DNA from: JABSQH01 sp039177505
GTDB taxonomy: Bacteria; Actinomycetota; Acidimicrobiia; Acidimicrobiales; Ilumatobacteraceae
Length of the DNA: 64,000 nt
Direction of reading: 5' to 3'
Assembly: GCA_039177505.1 (NCBI GenBank)
Contig: JBCDFR010000009.1
Coordinates: forward strand, 1-64,000
The position numbers and the translations under genes are program-made. Below are positions 33,890 through 43,163 of this stretch, piece after piece (the first letter of the stretch is position 1; each line of letters opens with the position of its first letter). The notes under the pieces are model-generated. The model was not told the DNA's origin, ran no database searches, and was given only the letters and a program-made list of their open reading frames with translations.

Positions 33890-34657
33890 ATGGAGATCTC
33901 ACTCGCTGGACAGACCGCGCTCGTGACCGGGGCATCGAAGGGAATCGGCAAGGCGATCGCCCAGAGCTACGCAGCGGCAGGTGCCAACGTGATGCTGAGC
34001 AGCCGCAAGCAGGACCAACTGGAGGCGGCCGCCGCTGAGATGACCGGCGGCGCGGGGGACGTCGACGTCATTGCCGCCAATGCCGGTGACGACGGCGCTG
34101 GCGAACGCGTGGTGGCCGCGACCATCGAACGCTTCGGCGGTCTCGACGTGCTCGTCAACAACGCAGCGACGAATCCGTACTACGGCCCGACGTTGGGGGT
34201 CGACGAGGGGCGCTATGACAAGACGTTCCAGGTCAATCTGAAGGGCCCACTGTTCTTCGCCCAGGCTGCCTGGGAGCAGTCGTTCAAGGAGCGGCCGGGA
34301 GTGATCCTGAACATCGCGTCGGTCGGCGGGTTGCGTGCCGAGGGCGCGTTGGGCGTGTACAACCTGACCAAGGCTGCGCTCATTCACCTCACCCGCCAGC
34401 TGGCCCACGAGCTCGGCCCCACACGTGTCGTGGGGATCGCGCCCGGCCTGGTGAAAACCGACTTTGCGAAGGTGCTCATCGACAACTTCGGTGAGTCGTT
34501 GGCGGCTCGATTGCCGCTCAGGCGAGTCGGTGAGCCCGAGGACATCGCCAACCTTGCGCTCTTCCTCGCAAGCGATGCGGCGAGTTGGATCACCGGCGAG
34601 ACCTACGTGATCGATGGTGGCGCGGGGGTTGCGGGCGGGGGTGTCGCGTCGGAATGA
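33890..34657 (+). CDS. Short-chain dehydrogenase/reductase (SDR)
   Basis: This classical SDR of 255 residues has the TGASKGIG cofactor motif (residues ~13-20), NNAATNPYYGP, IASVGGLRAEGALG and YNLTKAALIHL with the catalytic Tyr/Lys. VVIDGGAG-like residues lie near the C-terminus. The NNAATNP segment is typical of a group acting on acyl or hydroxy compounds next to acyl-CoA dehydrogenases; the exact substrate is open. ATG 33890 is used. It is convergent with the TetR gene, 12 bases away. Confidence 0.87.
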   Translation: MEISLAGQTALVTGASKGIGKAIAQSYAAAGANVMLSSRKQDQLEAAAAEMTGGAGDVDVIAANAGDDGAGERVVAATIERFGGLDVLVNNAATNPYYGPTLGVDEGRYDKTFQVNLKGPLFFAQAAWEQSFKERPGVILNIASVGGLRAEGALGVYNLTKAALIHLTRQLAHELGPTRVVGIAPGLVKTDFAKVLIDNFGESLAARLPLRRVGEPEDIANLALFLASDAASWITGETYVIDGGAGVAGGGVASE

Positions 34658-34669
34658 TCGACGGGCGTG

Positions 34670-35239
34670 TCAGAGACCGATGCCGTCGATGATGTTGCTG
34701 ACGATCGTCGCGGCTTGCTGCTGAGTCGAGCGTTTGTGGCCGACCGTGAGTCGCAGCCACACCGGCCCGTACAGCGCATCGAGCGCCAGCTCGATGTCGA
34801 TGTCCTCGCGCACCTGGCCGGCATCGATCGCTCGCTGTAATCGAGCCTTCGAATTTGCTCGACGCGGTGCCCAGAACCGTTGGCGGAACTCTTCGGCAGT
34901 TTGGGCGTCGTGGGCAGAGGCGGCGAGCATCTCGCGGATCAGCTGCCCGGTCGGCGAGTTGAACACGCGGATCACGTCCTGGAGGTGGTTCGTGAAGTCC
35001 TCCCGCAGGTCTTCGCTCTGACCGAGTGGGGTCGCCTGCACGGTCCCGTCGACCAACGCATCGAAGATCACCGCGGTGCGCGATGGCCACCATCGATAGA
35101 TGGTCTGCTTGGCGACGCCCGCCGCTTTGGCGATGTCGTCGACCTTCGCGGTGCCGCCGTCGCCGGATCCGATCAACTTGTACGTTGCGTCGAGGATTCG
35201 GCGATGCGCATCCTTGTCCCTTGTTCGCCCACGTGGCAC
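34670..35239 (-). CDS. TetR family transcriptional regulator
   Basis: This 189-residue regulator has an N-terminal helix-turn-helix (ILDATYKLIGSGDGGTAKV, then DDIAKAAGVAKQTIYRWWPS) followed by a helical ligand/dimer part. The WWPSRT wording fits the TetR group with C-terminal domain TetR_C_11. GTG 35239 (VPRGRTRDKDAHRR) is chosen because it starts just before the HTH; upstream codons in this frame are not conserved. It lies between an SDR and menE. Its own operator is not obvious. The target is unknown. Confidence 0.85.
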   Translation of the reverse strand: MPRGRTRDKDAHRRILDATYKLIGSGDGGTAKVDDIAKAAGVAKQTIYRWWPSRTAVIFDALVDGTVQATPLGQSEDLREDFTNHLQDVIRVFNSPTGQLIREMLAASAHDAQTAEEFRQRFWAPRRANSKARLQRAIDAGQVREDIDIELALDALYGPVWLRLTVGHKRSTQQQAATIVSNIIDGIGL

Positions 35240-35262
35240 ACAGAGATCGTACGCGCACGGGA

Positions 35263-36330
35263 CTAGCTGCGACGTAGTTTGCCGAGAGCGGTGCGCGGCA
35301 ACGCCGTAGCGAGCGTGAGGCGTCGGGGCGCCATGTAGGCCGCATCGGTCGCTCTTACGTGGTGGCGGAGGTCGTCGAGACTCGGCGGTCGAGCTCGATC
35401 GACCGGCACGACGACCGCTTCCACGAGCTGCCCCCATTCGGGGTCGTCGGTGCCGCGGACCATCACCTCAGCGACGTCGGGATGGGTTGCGATCAACGCC
35501 TCGACCGCGTCAGGCCAGATGTTCTCGCCCCCTGAGATGATGAGGTCACCGCGTCGACCGTCGACGTGCAAGCGCGGACCGTCGTTGCCCTCGACCCAAC
35601 GGCCGACGTCGCCGGTCGCGAACCATCCATCGGCGTCGATCGGAACTGTGCCGTCGCGGTAGCAACGCAACAACATCGGCGCCCGGAGGTGAATGCCGCC
35701 GGCGTCGTCGAGGTGCACGTCGACCCCGTCGAGTGGTCGTCCGTCGTACACGACACCGCTCCCGGTCTCGGTCATGCCGTAGGTCGTGACCGCGTTGGCG
35801 GGTAGATCACTCGGCGGCCGCGTGCCTCCGATGACGATGCGCCGAAATCGGGAGGGCTCGATGCGTGCCAACACCGTTGGCACCAGCGAGACCAGCGTGG
35901 CGCCGATGTCGACGGCGCGCATCACCTCGGCGGCGTCGAATCCAGGCATCACGGTGACCGGGGTCGAGGTCAACAACGCCCTGGTCAGCACCGAGAGGCC
36001 GCCGACGTGCGACAGCGGCAGGCACGCCAGCCAGTGGTCGTCGTCGGCGACGTCGAGTGCCGCGCTGGTCGCTCGCGCCGAGGCGGCGACCGCGTCATGC
36101 GTCAGCACCACACCCTTCGGTCGACCGGTCGAGCCGCTGGTGGCGACAATCAAAGCGTCACCGTCATCGACCTCCTCGCCGACGCGCATCGCAATGCAGA
36201 GATCGGCGCGCCGAGCTGGGGGGAGACGCTGATCGACCGGAAACGCAGCATCGCCGGCTGCCCAGACGCGTTCTAGCTCGTCGACGAACGCCGGTCCACC
36301 AGCCTGGTCGATGGCGACGAGGCGGGCCAC
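35263..36330 (-). CDS. menE: o-Succinylbenzoate-CoA ligase (MenE)
   Basis: MenE activates o-succinylbenzoate to its CoA ester before ring closure in menaquinone synthesis. This short acyl-adenylating enzyme of 355 residues has the compact actinobacterial layout: N-terminal FVDELERVWAAGDAAFPVDQ, AMP motif IVATSGSTGRPKGVVL, CLPLSHVGGLSV, TYGMTETGSG and GRRGDLIISGGENIWPDAVE. A near-C-terminal lysine lies in TALGKLRRS. Nearby men genes support the assignment. GTG 36330 starts 13 bases after the amidase stop. Confidence 0.87.
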   Translation of the reverse strand: MARLVAIDQAGGPAFVDELERVWAAGDAAFPVDQRLPPARRADLCIAMRVGEEVDDGDALIVATSGSTGRPKGVVLTHDAVAASARATSAALDVADDDHWLACLPLSHVGGLSVLTRALLTSTPVTVMPGFDAAEVMRAVDIGATLVSLVPTVLARIEPSRFRRIVIGGTRPPSDLPANAVTTYGMTETGSGVVYDGRPLDGVDVHLDDAGGIHLRAPMLLRCYRDGTVPIDADGWFATGDVGRWVEGNDGPRLHVDGRRGDLIISGGENIWPDAVEALIATHPDVAEVMVRGTDDPEWGQLVEAVVVPVDRARPPSLDDLRHHVRATDAAYMAPRRLTLATALPRTALGKLRRS

Positions 36331-36343
36331 GACAACGATCCAG

Positions 36344-37750
36344 TCAGGCGGTGACCGGGTCGATCGGTGTGAGTGGGCCCACTGCGGCCTCGATCTCCGC
36401 GGCGATCGTCAAGCACCGCAGATCGTTGAATCGATCAGCCATCACCTGTGCGCCGACGGGGAGCCCGTCGGCGACCCCCGCGGGAGTGATCGCGGCAGGC
36501 ATTCCGAGGAGATTGGCTGAGAGCACGGGCCAAATCGTGGTGAGCATCGTCTCCAAGCCGGTGTCGGGGTCGACGTCGGCGCCATGTGCGAACGCGGGGC
36601 GGGCCCACGTGGGCGACAGGAGGACCCGATGCTCCTGGAAGAACTGCGCCCACTCGCGCAGCAACCGGTACCGCTCGACGTGCATCGTCGTGACCTCCGG
36701 ATAACTCGGAGGGGATGTCGCGCCCTGGGCGGCGTCGAGCAATGCCTTGGCATCCGGGCCCATCACTAACTCGAGCAGCTCTCGTTGGCTGTTGATGTCG
36801 GCGCCGAGGAGACCCTGCCACAGCTCGACGACCAGCTCGACGTCGGGTGGTGTGGCCTCGACGACGTCGTGGCCTGCGTCGGCGAGATGGTCGGTGGCAC
36901 TTCGTATCGCTGTGGCGATGCCCGGCTCGATCGTCAGGCCCTCGGGTGGTGCGAGCACGGCGATGCGGATCCGCTCGCCCGGCGAGTTGTCGGCGAGTAC
37001 CGCGCTCACACTGCGGGGATCGCGCCAGTGTTGCCCAGCGAGCGCGTCGAGCCCGGCGCGCACGTCGGCGACCGTTCTGGCCATCGGACCCTCGACGACC
37101 ATGAGTTGTGCTGCGAGGCCCATGTCCTGTGGCGGAATCTCCGTGGCCATCGGGATCACGCCGACAGTCGGCTTGAGCGAGGCGATGCCGCAACAGTGGG
37201 CAGGGTTGCGCAACGATCCACCGATGTCGTTGCCGATCCCGATCGGGCTCATCCCCGAGGCGATCGCCGAGCCCTCCCCGCCACTCGATCCACCAGCGGT
37301 GACATTGGGGTTCCACGGATTGCGCGTCAGGCCGTGCAGCGACGAGTCGGTGTGCACCCGTAGACCGAAATCGGGCAGGTTGGTGCGGGCGAACGGGATG
37401 GCGCCTGCCTCGCGCATCCTGGAGACTGTTGGTGCATCCTGCTGGGCGTTCGCCTCGGCGAGAGCCGGGACGCCCTGGGTCGTCGGCGTGCCGGCCAGAT
37501 CGATGTTCTCCTTGACGGTACAGGGCACGCCATGCAGCGGTCCGAGCTTGTCGCCGCGTGTGGCCGCCGCGTCGGCCTCGTCGGCGGCAGCGCGAGCTTC
37601 GTCGGCCAGTAGTCGCACGATCGCGTTGAGACCACCGTTGACGGCCGCAACGCGCTCGAGGTGGGCCTCGAGCACTTCACGGCTCGACACCTGCCCGTTC
37701 GCGATGTCGGCCGCCAACACCAGTGCAGGACGTTGCCAGAGCTCGCTCAT
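36344..37750 (-). CDS. Amidase signature family protein
   Basis: Amidase-signature enzymes hydrolyse amides with a Ser-cisSer-Lys triad. In this 468-residue protein the Lys lies in GVPCTVKENIDLAGT, and the Gly/Ser-rich core reads NVTAGGSSGGEGSAIASG, with the nucleophile Ser in IGNDIGGSLRNPAH. There is no signal peptide. The family also includes GatA, but the gatB/gatC context is absent, so a stand-alone amidase is likely. ATG 37750 precedes SELWQRPALVLA. It sits between menE and menA and may be co-transcribed with menE, yet has no known role in menaquinone synthesis. Confidence 0.87.
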   Translation of the reverse strand: MSELWQRPALVLAADIANGQVSSREVLEAHLERVAAVNGGLNAIVRLLADEARAAADEADAAATRGDKLGPLHGVPCTVKENIDLAGTPTTQGVPALAEANAQQDAPTVSRMREAGAIPFARTNLPDFGLRVHTDSSLHGLTRNPWNPNVTAGGSSGGEGSAIASGMSPIGIGNDIGGSLRNPAHCCGIASLKPTVGVIPMATEIPPQDMGLAAQLMVVEGPMARTVADVRAGLDALAGQHWRDPRSVSAVLADNSPGERIRIAVLAPPEGLTIEPGIATAIRSATDHLADAGHDVVEATPPDVELVVELWQGLLGADINSQRELLELVMGPDAKALLDAAQGATSPPSYPEVTTMHVERYRLLREWAQFFQEHRVLLSPTWARPAFAHGADVDPDTGLETMLTTIWPVLSANLLGMPAAITPAGVADGLPVGAQVMADRFNDLRCLTIAAEIEAAVGPLTPIDPVTA

Positions 37751-37770
37751 CGGTCCATCATGGCGCAATC

Positions 37771-38640
37771 ATGAACCGTTGGATCACCGGAGCTCGTCCG
37801 CGCACCCTTCCCGCCGCAGTCGTCCCCGTCGCCGTGGGAGCGGCCTGCGCTGTTGGTGTATCCGCCGACGGGCTCGTGTGGTGGCGAGTCGCTGCGGCGC
37901 TGGGCGTCAGCCTTGCGCTGCAGATCGGAGTGAACTATGCCAACGACTACAGCGATGGCATCCGGGGGACCGACGACGTTCGTGTTGGGCCGACTCGACT
38001 CGTCGCCGGTGGGCTTGCTGCACCATCGGCGGTCAAGCGAGCTGCGCTGCTGTCGTTCGCGGTCGCCGCAATCGCCGGGTTGGCGATCGCGCTCGACACA
38101 TCGCTGTGGCTCCTCGCCGTGGGCGCTGCGGCCATCGCTGCTGCGTGGTTCTACACCGGTGGGCCGAAGCCGTATGGCTATCTGGGCCTCGGCGAGTTGT
38201 TCGTCTTCGTGTTCTTCGGGCTCGTCGCTACGGCCGGCACGACGTTCGCGGCGGTCGAGGAGGTCACTGCGCTGTCGATGTCGATGGGCGTTGCAGTGGG
38301 CGCGCTGGCATGCGCACTGTTAGTGATCAACAACCTGCGCGACATCCCGACCGATCGAGAGGTGGGGAAGCGCACCCTCGCAGTCCGCCTCGGAGACCAA
38401 CGAACGCGGGGGCTGTACACAGCGCTGATCGGAGCGGCTTTTGTCGTGCTCCTGATCGTGTCCATCGGCCGGCCGTGGGCGCTCCTCGGGTTGGTCGCCC
38501 TGCCCGTTGCCATCAGCCCGATCCGGGCGGTCCTCTCGGGTGCCAGCGGTGGAGCGTTGATCGCCGTACTCGGCGCGACCGGACGTGTGCAGCTCGTGTT
38601 CGGCGCCGGCGCGGCTCTCGGGCTGGCGATCAGCGGGTAG
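37771..38640 (+). CDS. menA: 1,4-Dihydroxy-2-naphthoate polyprenyltransferase (MenA)
   Basis: MenA attaches the isoprenoid chain to dihydroxynaphthoate in the membrane. The 289-residue UbiA-type protein has about eight hydrophobic segments. The first Asp-rich motif is NYANDYSDGIRGTDD (~residues 55-69), and the second is NNLRDIPTDREVGKRTL (~188-204). ATG 37771 starts with NRWITGARPRTLPAA, a typical MenA N-terminus, and lies 20 bases from the divergent amidase start. Its 3' end overlaps the menH 3' end by about 11 bases. Confidence 0.92.
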   Translation: MNRWITGARPRTLPAAVVPVAVGAACAVGVSADGLVWWRVAAALGVSLALQIGVNYANDYSDGIRGTDDVRVGPTRLVAGGLAAPSAVKRAALLSFAVAAIAGLAIALDTSLWLLAVGAAAIAAAWFYTGGPKPYGYLGLGELFVFVFFGLVATAGTTFAAVEEVTALSMSMGVAVGALACALLVINNLRDIPTDREVGKRTLAVRLGDQRTRGLYTALIGAAFVVLLIVSIGRPWALLGLVALPVAISPIRAVLSGASGGALIAVLGATGRVQLVFGAGAALGLAISG

Positions 38641-39394
38641 CGGACGCCGTGTTGTGGACGCGGCCGCCGACCCAGTCGGCGATGACCGCAGCCGTGGCGT
38701 TCGGCTGCTCGAGATGGGCGCTGTGCCCGGCGTCGGAGATCGAGATCATCTCGCCGGACGGCAACATGGAGCACATCTGACGTCCGATCGTGTTGAACTT
38801 CTGGTCGTTGGCGCCGACGATCACGAGCGCGGGAGCTGTGATGTCGCGGAGACGATCCCACAGTGGGCTCTGTGACCCGGTTCCTGTCAACCGCAGCGAC
38901 GACGCCAGGTCGGCGGCCCGGTTTCGCAGTCGGTCGTCGCGCATCGCCGCTGATGCGTCGAGGCCGGCGAACAGTGGCAACGCTAGCCACTCGTCGAGGA
39001 ATGCATCGACCCCGATGCGCTCGAGTCGATCGGCCAGCTCGCGATCGGCAGCGCGTCGCGCACAGCGTTCACTCTCGCTTGCGATGCCCGGTGTTGCGCC
39101 GATCAGCACCAGGCCGCGCACCGCCGCAGGGTGCGCAAGTGCAGCATGCAACGCGATTCGCCCACCCATCGAGTAGCCGATGTAGATCGCGTCACCGCCG
39201 ACTTCGACCAGATGGTCTGCACAGCCCCAGAGCTCGCGCCGCAGCTCACCCGCGGTGCCGTGTCCGGGCAGATCCGCAGCGACGATCTCGGCGTCTTCGA
39301 CCGAGTCAGTGGCGAGATGAGCACGCAACGCCGGTGTGAGGACGTCCCACGAGCGCGCCGTCTGGGTGAAGCCGTGGGCCAGGACGAGGCGCAC
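38630..39394 (-). CDS. menH: MenH-like alpha/beta hydrolase (SHCHC synthase)
   Basis: MenH eliminates pyruvate from SEPHCHC to give SHCHC, directly after MenD. This 254-residue alpha/beta hydrolase has the oxyanion/start region LVLAHGFTQTARSWD, the nucleophile elbow YIGYSMGGRIAL (Ser), GLVLIGATPGI and SDAGHSAHLEQP (His). A Cys/Arg-rich cap matches MenH (RCARRAADRELADRLERIG). The men context supports the name, though some MenH-like proteins act on other substrates. GTG 39394 starts two bases after the DsbA-like stop, so the two genes are probably co-transcribed. Confidence 0.8.
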   Translation of the reverse strand: MRLVLAHGFTQTARSWDVLTPALRAHLATDSVEDAEIVAADLPGHGTAGELRRELWGCADHLVEVGGDAIYIGYSMGGRIALHAALAHPAAVRGLVLIGATPGIASESERCARRAADRELADRLERIGVDAFLDEWLALPLFAGLDASAAMRDDRLRNRAADLASSLRLTGTGSQSPLWDRLRDITAPALVIVGANDQKFNTIGRQMCSMLPSGEMISISDAGHSAHLEQPNATAAVIADWVGGRVHNTASATR

Positions 39395-39395
39395 G

Positions 39396-40118
39396 TCAGC
39401 CGGCGTTGGCGGCCATCTTGGTCAACACGCGGGCGAATGTCTCTGGTTCTTGTGCTCCGGGAACGGCCCACGTGTCGTTGAACACGAAGGTCGGAACAGC
39501 GGTGACCCCGCGGTCTGCGGCGCCGCGCAGCTCGGCCGCGACCTCCGCGTTGCCCCGATCGCTGTCGAAGAACTCACGCACCGTCGCATGGTCGAAGCCC
39601 TCGTCGGCGGCCAGGTCGGCGAGGGCATCGGGATCACCGATGTCGATGCCGTCGTGGAAGTAGGCCCGCAGCAGCCGCTCCTTCATTGCGTCCTGCGTGA
39701 CGGGCGACTCCGTCTGCTCGCTCAGCCACAGCAGTCGGTGCGCAAGGAGCGTGTTCGCCCGAAGGGCGCGGTCCATGCGGAACTCGATGCCCGTAGCCGC
39801 GGCTGCCGACGTGACGTGATCGAGAATCTCTTGCGCCCGTTCGGGCCCGCCGAACTTCTGAGCGTAGGCGTCGAATACTGGGCCGGACCGTCCTGGGCTC
39901 GCTGTCGGATCGAGCTGGAACGGGCGGAAGGCCACGTCGACGTCGACATCGGCGCCGTGCTCGGCACGGAATTCGGCGAGTCCCGCCTCGAACTTGCGTT
40001 TCCCGATGTAACACCACGGACACACCACGTCGGAATAGATCTCGACGGAGACCGTGGGCCGCTGCGTGTTGTTGGATTCGATGGGGGAGTCGGTGTGCTC
40101 GGAGACGTCCACGGCCAC
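39396..40118 (-). CDS. DsbA/FrnE family thiol oxidoreductase
   Basis: This 240-residue thioredoxin-fold protein has a CPWC active site (SDVVCPWCYIGKRKF, ~residues 29-43) and the cis-Pro loop VTAVPTFVFND. No signal peptide is seen, so it is cytoplasmic, as for the FrnE subfamily implicated in disulfide chemistry and oxidative-stress tolerance. The long helical insertion between CPWC and the cis-Pro is standard for the family. GTG 40118 is the start. It is divergent from menD and followed closely by menH; no link to menaquinone chemistry is proven. Confidence 0.87.
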   Translation of the reverse strand: MAVDVSEHTDSPIESNNTQRPTVSVEIYSDVVCPWCYIGKRKFEAGLAEFRAEHGADVDVDVAFRPFQLDPTASPGRSGPVFDAYAQKFGGPERAQEILDHVTSAAAATGIEFRMDRALRANTLLAHRLLWLSEQTESPVTQDAMKERLLRAYFHDGIDIGDPDALADLAADEGFDHATVREFFDSDRGNAEVAAELRGAADRGVTAVPTFVFNDTWAVPGAQEPETFARVLTKMAANAG

Positions 40119-40208
40119 ACGCTACGAGGGTGTGGGGGCGTGTGGCGACACGGCGATCCGATGCGCCGTTGCGCGGCTCGACGTCGGCCGTTCTATGGTC
40201 GAGCTCCG

Positions 40209-41885
40209 ATGGTCGATGGCAGGCAACAGGCGACCTTCGCAGCGACGCTCGTCGACGAGTGGGTTCGGAGCGGGATGACCGCAGCCGTGGTCGCTCCCGG
40301 CTCGCGGTCGACTCCGATGGCGCTTGCGCTAGCCGACCGCAACGATGTGGCGTTACACGTGGTGCACGACGAGCGCGCGGCGGCTTTTGTTGCGCTCGGG
40401 CTGGGCATCGACGGCGCGCCTGCACTGCTGCTCTGCACGAGCGGGACTGCGGCGGCTCACTTTCTGCCAGCGGCGGTCGAGGCGTCGTTGTCGCAGGTGC
40501 CGATGATCATGGTGACCGCTGACCGTCCGGCGGAACTGCGCGGGGTGGGCGCGCCGCAGACCATCGACCAACCCGGTATCTATGGCTCCTACGTGGAGTT
40601 GATGCTCGACCTCGGTGACGACGCCATTGCCGATCGGGCCTCGTGGCGGGCGATCGCCGCCGATGTGTTCGCCCACGCCACTGCGGGCCCCGTGCAGATG
40701 AATCTCCAGTTCCGCGAGCCGCTGGCTGTCGCACCCGACGAGCTGCCTCCGCCTCTCGGAGCCGTCGACCAGGGGAACCGCGCTCGCAACGAGTTCGTGG
40801 TCGATCGTGTACCCGACGGGTTCGACACCCCGCGCGGAGTGATCCTCGCCGGTGGCCGCAGCCTGGTCGATCCGAGCGACGTGCGGGAGTTGGCTGCTCG
40901 CTCCGGTTGGCCGGTGATCGCCGATCCGCTCTCAGGGCTGCGCGATGAGGATGCGGTCACGATGGCCGACGCACTCTTGCGTCATGGCCCGTTCGCCAAC
41001 GACCACCTGCCGTCGAGCATCGTGCGCGTCGGGCGGCCCGCGGCCTCGCGTGTGCTGGTCGAGTGGACGTCTCGCGCCGTCGCGGCGGGGGCGGCACTCG
41101 TCCAGGTCGGGGGACCCGGCCGAGTCGATCCGGGCCTCGATGTGAGCGCATACTGCGATCTCCACGACGTGCTCGCCGCGGTCGAGACCGGCGCTATCGG
41201 CACGCCGTGGGCGGCGCGCTGGCGGCGAGCAGAGGAGCGGGCGCGAGTGGCGGTCGAAGACGTACTCGACCAGTTCGCGAGGTCTCAGCGCCTGACGGAG
41301 CCCGGTGTGGCACGGCTGGTCGCGACGCATCGTCCCGCGCAGGCGCAGCTCACCGTGGCCTCGTCGATGCCGGTCCGTGACCTCGAGTGGTTCGGTGGCC
41401 CCCAGGCATCGGCGTGGTGCAATCGGGGGGCCAACGGGATCGACGGAACGATCTCGACGGCGCTCGGTCGATCGCTGGCAGGCCACCCGTCGATCGTGCT
41501 CCTGGGGGACCTGGCCTTCGTTCACGATGTCAATGCACTCATCGCGCTCGCCGGGCGCGATGCCGATCTCCGAATCGTCGTGATCGACAACGACGGCGGC
41601 GGCATCTTCTCTTTTCTTCCTCAGGCCCGGCAGCTCTCAGAGGGTCGTTTCGAGCAGCTGTTCGGCACGCCGCACGGCAGCGATGTGCTGGCGCTGGCGG
41701 CGGCGCACGGATTGCCAGCGATGAACGTGAGTCGACCCGCCGAGCTCACCGATCAGCTGGCGATACCTGGTCCGTGGGTGGCTCGGGTGATCTCTGACCG
41801 CGTTGCCAACGTGACGGTGCACGAGGAGCTGCAACGAGCGGTGGCGGCGGCGGTCGACCCGCAGGGCACATCGCACCGCGCCTGA
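40209..41885 (+). CDS. menD: MenD: SEPHCHC synthase, thiamine diphosphate enzyme
   Basis: MenD couples isochorismate with 2-oxoglutarate, using thiamine diphosphate and Mg2+, in the first committed step of menaquinone synthesis. The 558-residue protein has the ThDP Glu region VVAPGSRSTPMALAL with VHDERAAAFVALGLG. The TSGTAAAHFLPAAVEAS motif follows, and the ThDP/Mg site is in ASAWCNRGANGIDGTISTAL (middle-late) and LLGDLAFVHDVNAL and NDGGGIFSFL. ATG 40209 matches the family start; upstream sequence in this frame is antisense to the DsbA gene. It is convergent with menF. Confidence 0.93.
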   Translation: MVDGRQQATFAATLVDEWVRSGMTAAVVAPGSRSTPMALALADRNDVALHVVHDERAAAFVALGLGIDGAPALLLCTSGTAAAHFLPAAVEASLSQVPMIMVTADRPAELRGVGAPQTIDQPGIYGSYVELMLDLGDDAIADRASWRAIAADVFAHATAGPVQMNLQFREPLAVAPDELPPPLGAVDQGNRARNEFVVDRVPDGFDTPRGVILAGGRSLVDPSDVRELAARSGWPVIADPLSGLRDEDAVTMADALLRHGPFANDHLPSSIVRVGRPAASRVLVEWTSRAVAAGAALVQVGGPGRVDPGLDVSAYCDLHDVLAAVETGAIGTPWAARWRRAEERARVAVEDVLDQFARSQRLTEPGVARLVATHRPAQAQLTVASSMPVRDLEWFGGPQASAWCNRGANGIDGTISTALGRSLAGHPSIVLLGDLAFVHDVNALIALAGRDADLRIVVIDNDGGGIFSFLPQARQLSEGRFEQLFGTPHGSDVLALAAAHGLPAMNVSRPAELTDQLAIPGPWVARVISDRVANVTVHEELQRAVAAAVDPQGTSHRA

Positions 41886-41933
41886 GGCGGCGCCGGTCAT
41901 TGCCGCCACACACCGGCTTGATCTCGGTTACCG

Positions 41934-43163
41934 CTACGGACGAACGATCGCGCCGAGCATCGCCTGGAACTTCGCTTGTGTCTCCGCGAGTTCGGCATGA
42001 GGTTCGCTGTCGGCGACGATCCCACCTCCGGCGACGAGGCGCGCGGTTCGGCGGTCGGGCGAGAACTCGGCACAGCGAATCGTGACGGCCCACATGCCGT
42101 TACCCGCGGCATCGACCCATCCGACGGCACCGCCATAGCGGCCCCGGGTGAAGCCTTCGTGCGTGGTGATCAACTCGATTGCGGCATCGCGGGGGTGCCC
42201 GCCGAGTGCTGGCGTCGGGGCGAGCGCCCGCGCTAGCGAGAGCACCGATGGCGCAGGATCCGACAGCACGCCTTCCATCCGCGTGCCGAGATGCTGCACG
42301 TTGGCCACCGTCACGATCGATGGATCGGGTTCCCAGTCGAGATAGCTGGCGTACGGGAGCAGTGTGTCGTGCACCACATCGATCACTACCCGGTGTTCGA
42401 TCTGGTTCTTCGTGCTGTCGATCAACTCGGCGGCGATGGTTGCATCGCGGACGGGGTCACCTGTGCGTGGTGCCGTGCCCGCCAGCGGGTGCGAGCGCAC
42501 GATGGTGACCGGGTCTGGAGCGTCGTCGGATGCGACACTGCGGTCTACCTCGACCAGGAGTTCCGGCGACGCGCCAACGAGTCCGTCGAACGAATAGCGG
42601 TAGCTCGAACCGAACGCCGATCGGAGTCGTCGAAGCACCGAATGCACGTCGATCGGGGTGTCGCTCTCGACCCGAATCGGTCGGGCGATCACCGCCTTGA
42701 TGAGGTCGTCGTCGCGTACTGCGTCGCGCGCCGTCTCGACGGCTGCGAGATAACGGTCGACCGGTTCTGGGGTGACGTTGAACGCCCCTGCGGTCGTCGT
42801 GGTGGTCGTCGGGGCGGCGAGCGCCTCGCGCCACTCTGCGCCGTCGACGGTGGTCACCGCGACTCGATCGTCGGGCAGCCGCCGCACGGTCACGGCCGGA
42901 ACGACCATGTCGCCCGCGTCGTCCGGGTCGAAACCGAGGACCCCGATCGCCAGCGGCTCGACTTCGGGCACGGTCGTGTCGTGGTCGATCGCATGAAGCG
43001 TCGCTTCGACATCGTTGCGATCGCCACGGGCCGCGACGCCGCGACCAGCAACACCGACTCGGTTCTGAACGAACAGGGAGCCGTCGGAGCGGGCGATGTC
43101 GTTGAGGTCGACGACGTCTGGTGCTCCGTCGAGCTCATCGAGCAGTCGGGTAACGGCGAGCAT
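41934..43163 (-). CDS. menF: Isochorismate synthase (MenF)
   Basis: MenF converts chorismate to isochorismate. The 409-residue chorismate-binding enzyme has ITTHEGFTRGRYGGAVGWVD, the AVTIRCAEF strand, GGGIVADSEPHAELAET and TVANVQHLGTRMEGVL. The Lys/Arg segment DDLIKAVIARPIRV is also typical. A poly-Thr stretch lies before GAFNVTPEPVDRYL. ATG 43163 overlaps the menG stop by one base (TGATG), so it is translationally coupled to menG. Anthranilate or salicylate synthase is the main alternative, but the context favours menaquinone. Confidence 0.9.
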   Translation of the reverse strand: MLAVTRLLDELDGAPDVVDLNDIARSDGSLFVQNRVGVAGRGVAARGDRNDVEATLHAIDHDTTVPEVEPLAIGVLGFDPDDAGDMVVPAVTVRRLPDDRVAVTTVDGAEWREALAAPTTTTTTAGAFNVTPEPVDRYLAAVETARDAVRDDDLIKAVIARPIRVESDTPIDVHSVLRRLRSAFGSSYRYSFDGLVGASPELLVEVDRSVASDDAPDPVTIVRSHPLAGTAPRTGDPVRDATIAAELIDSTKNQIEHRVVIDVVHDTLLPYASYLDWEPDPSIVTVANVQHLGTRMEGVLSDPAPSVLSLARALAPTPALGGHPRDAAIELITTHEGFTRGRYGGAVGWVDAAGNGMWAVTIRCAEFSPDRRTARLVAGGGIVADSEPHAELAETQAKFQAMLGAIVRP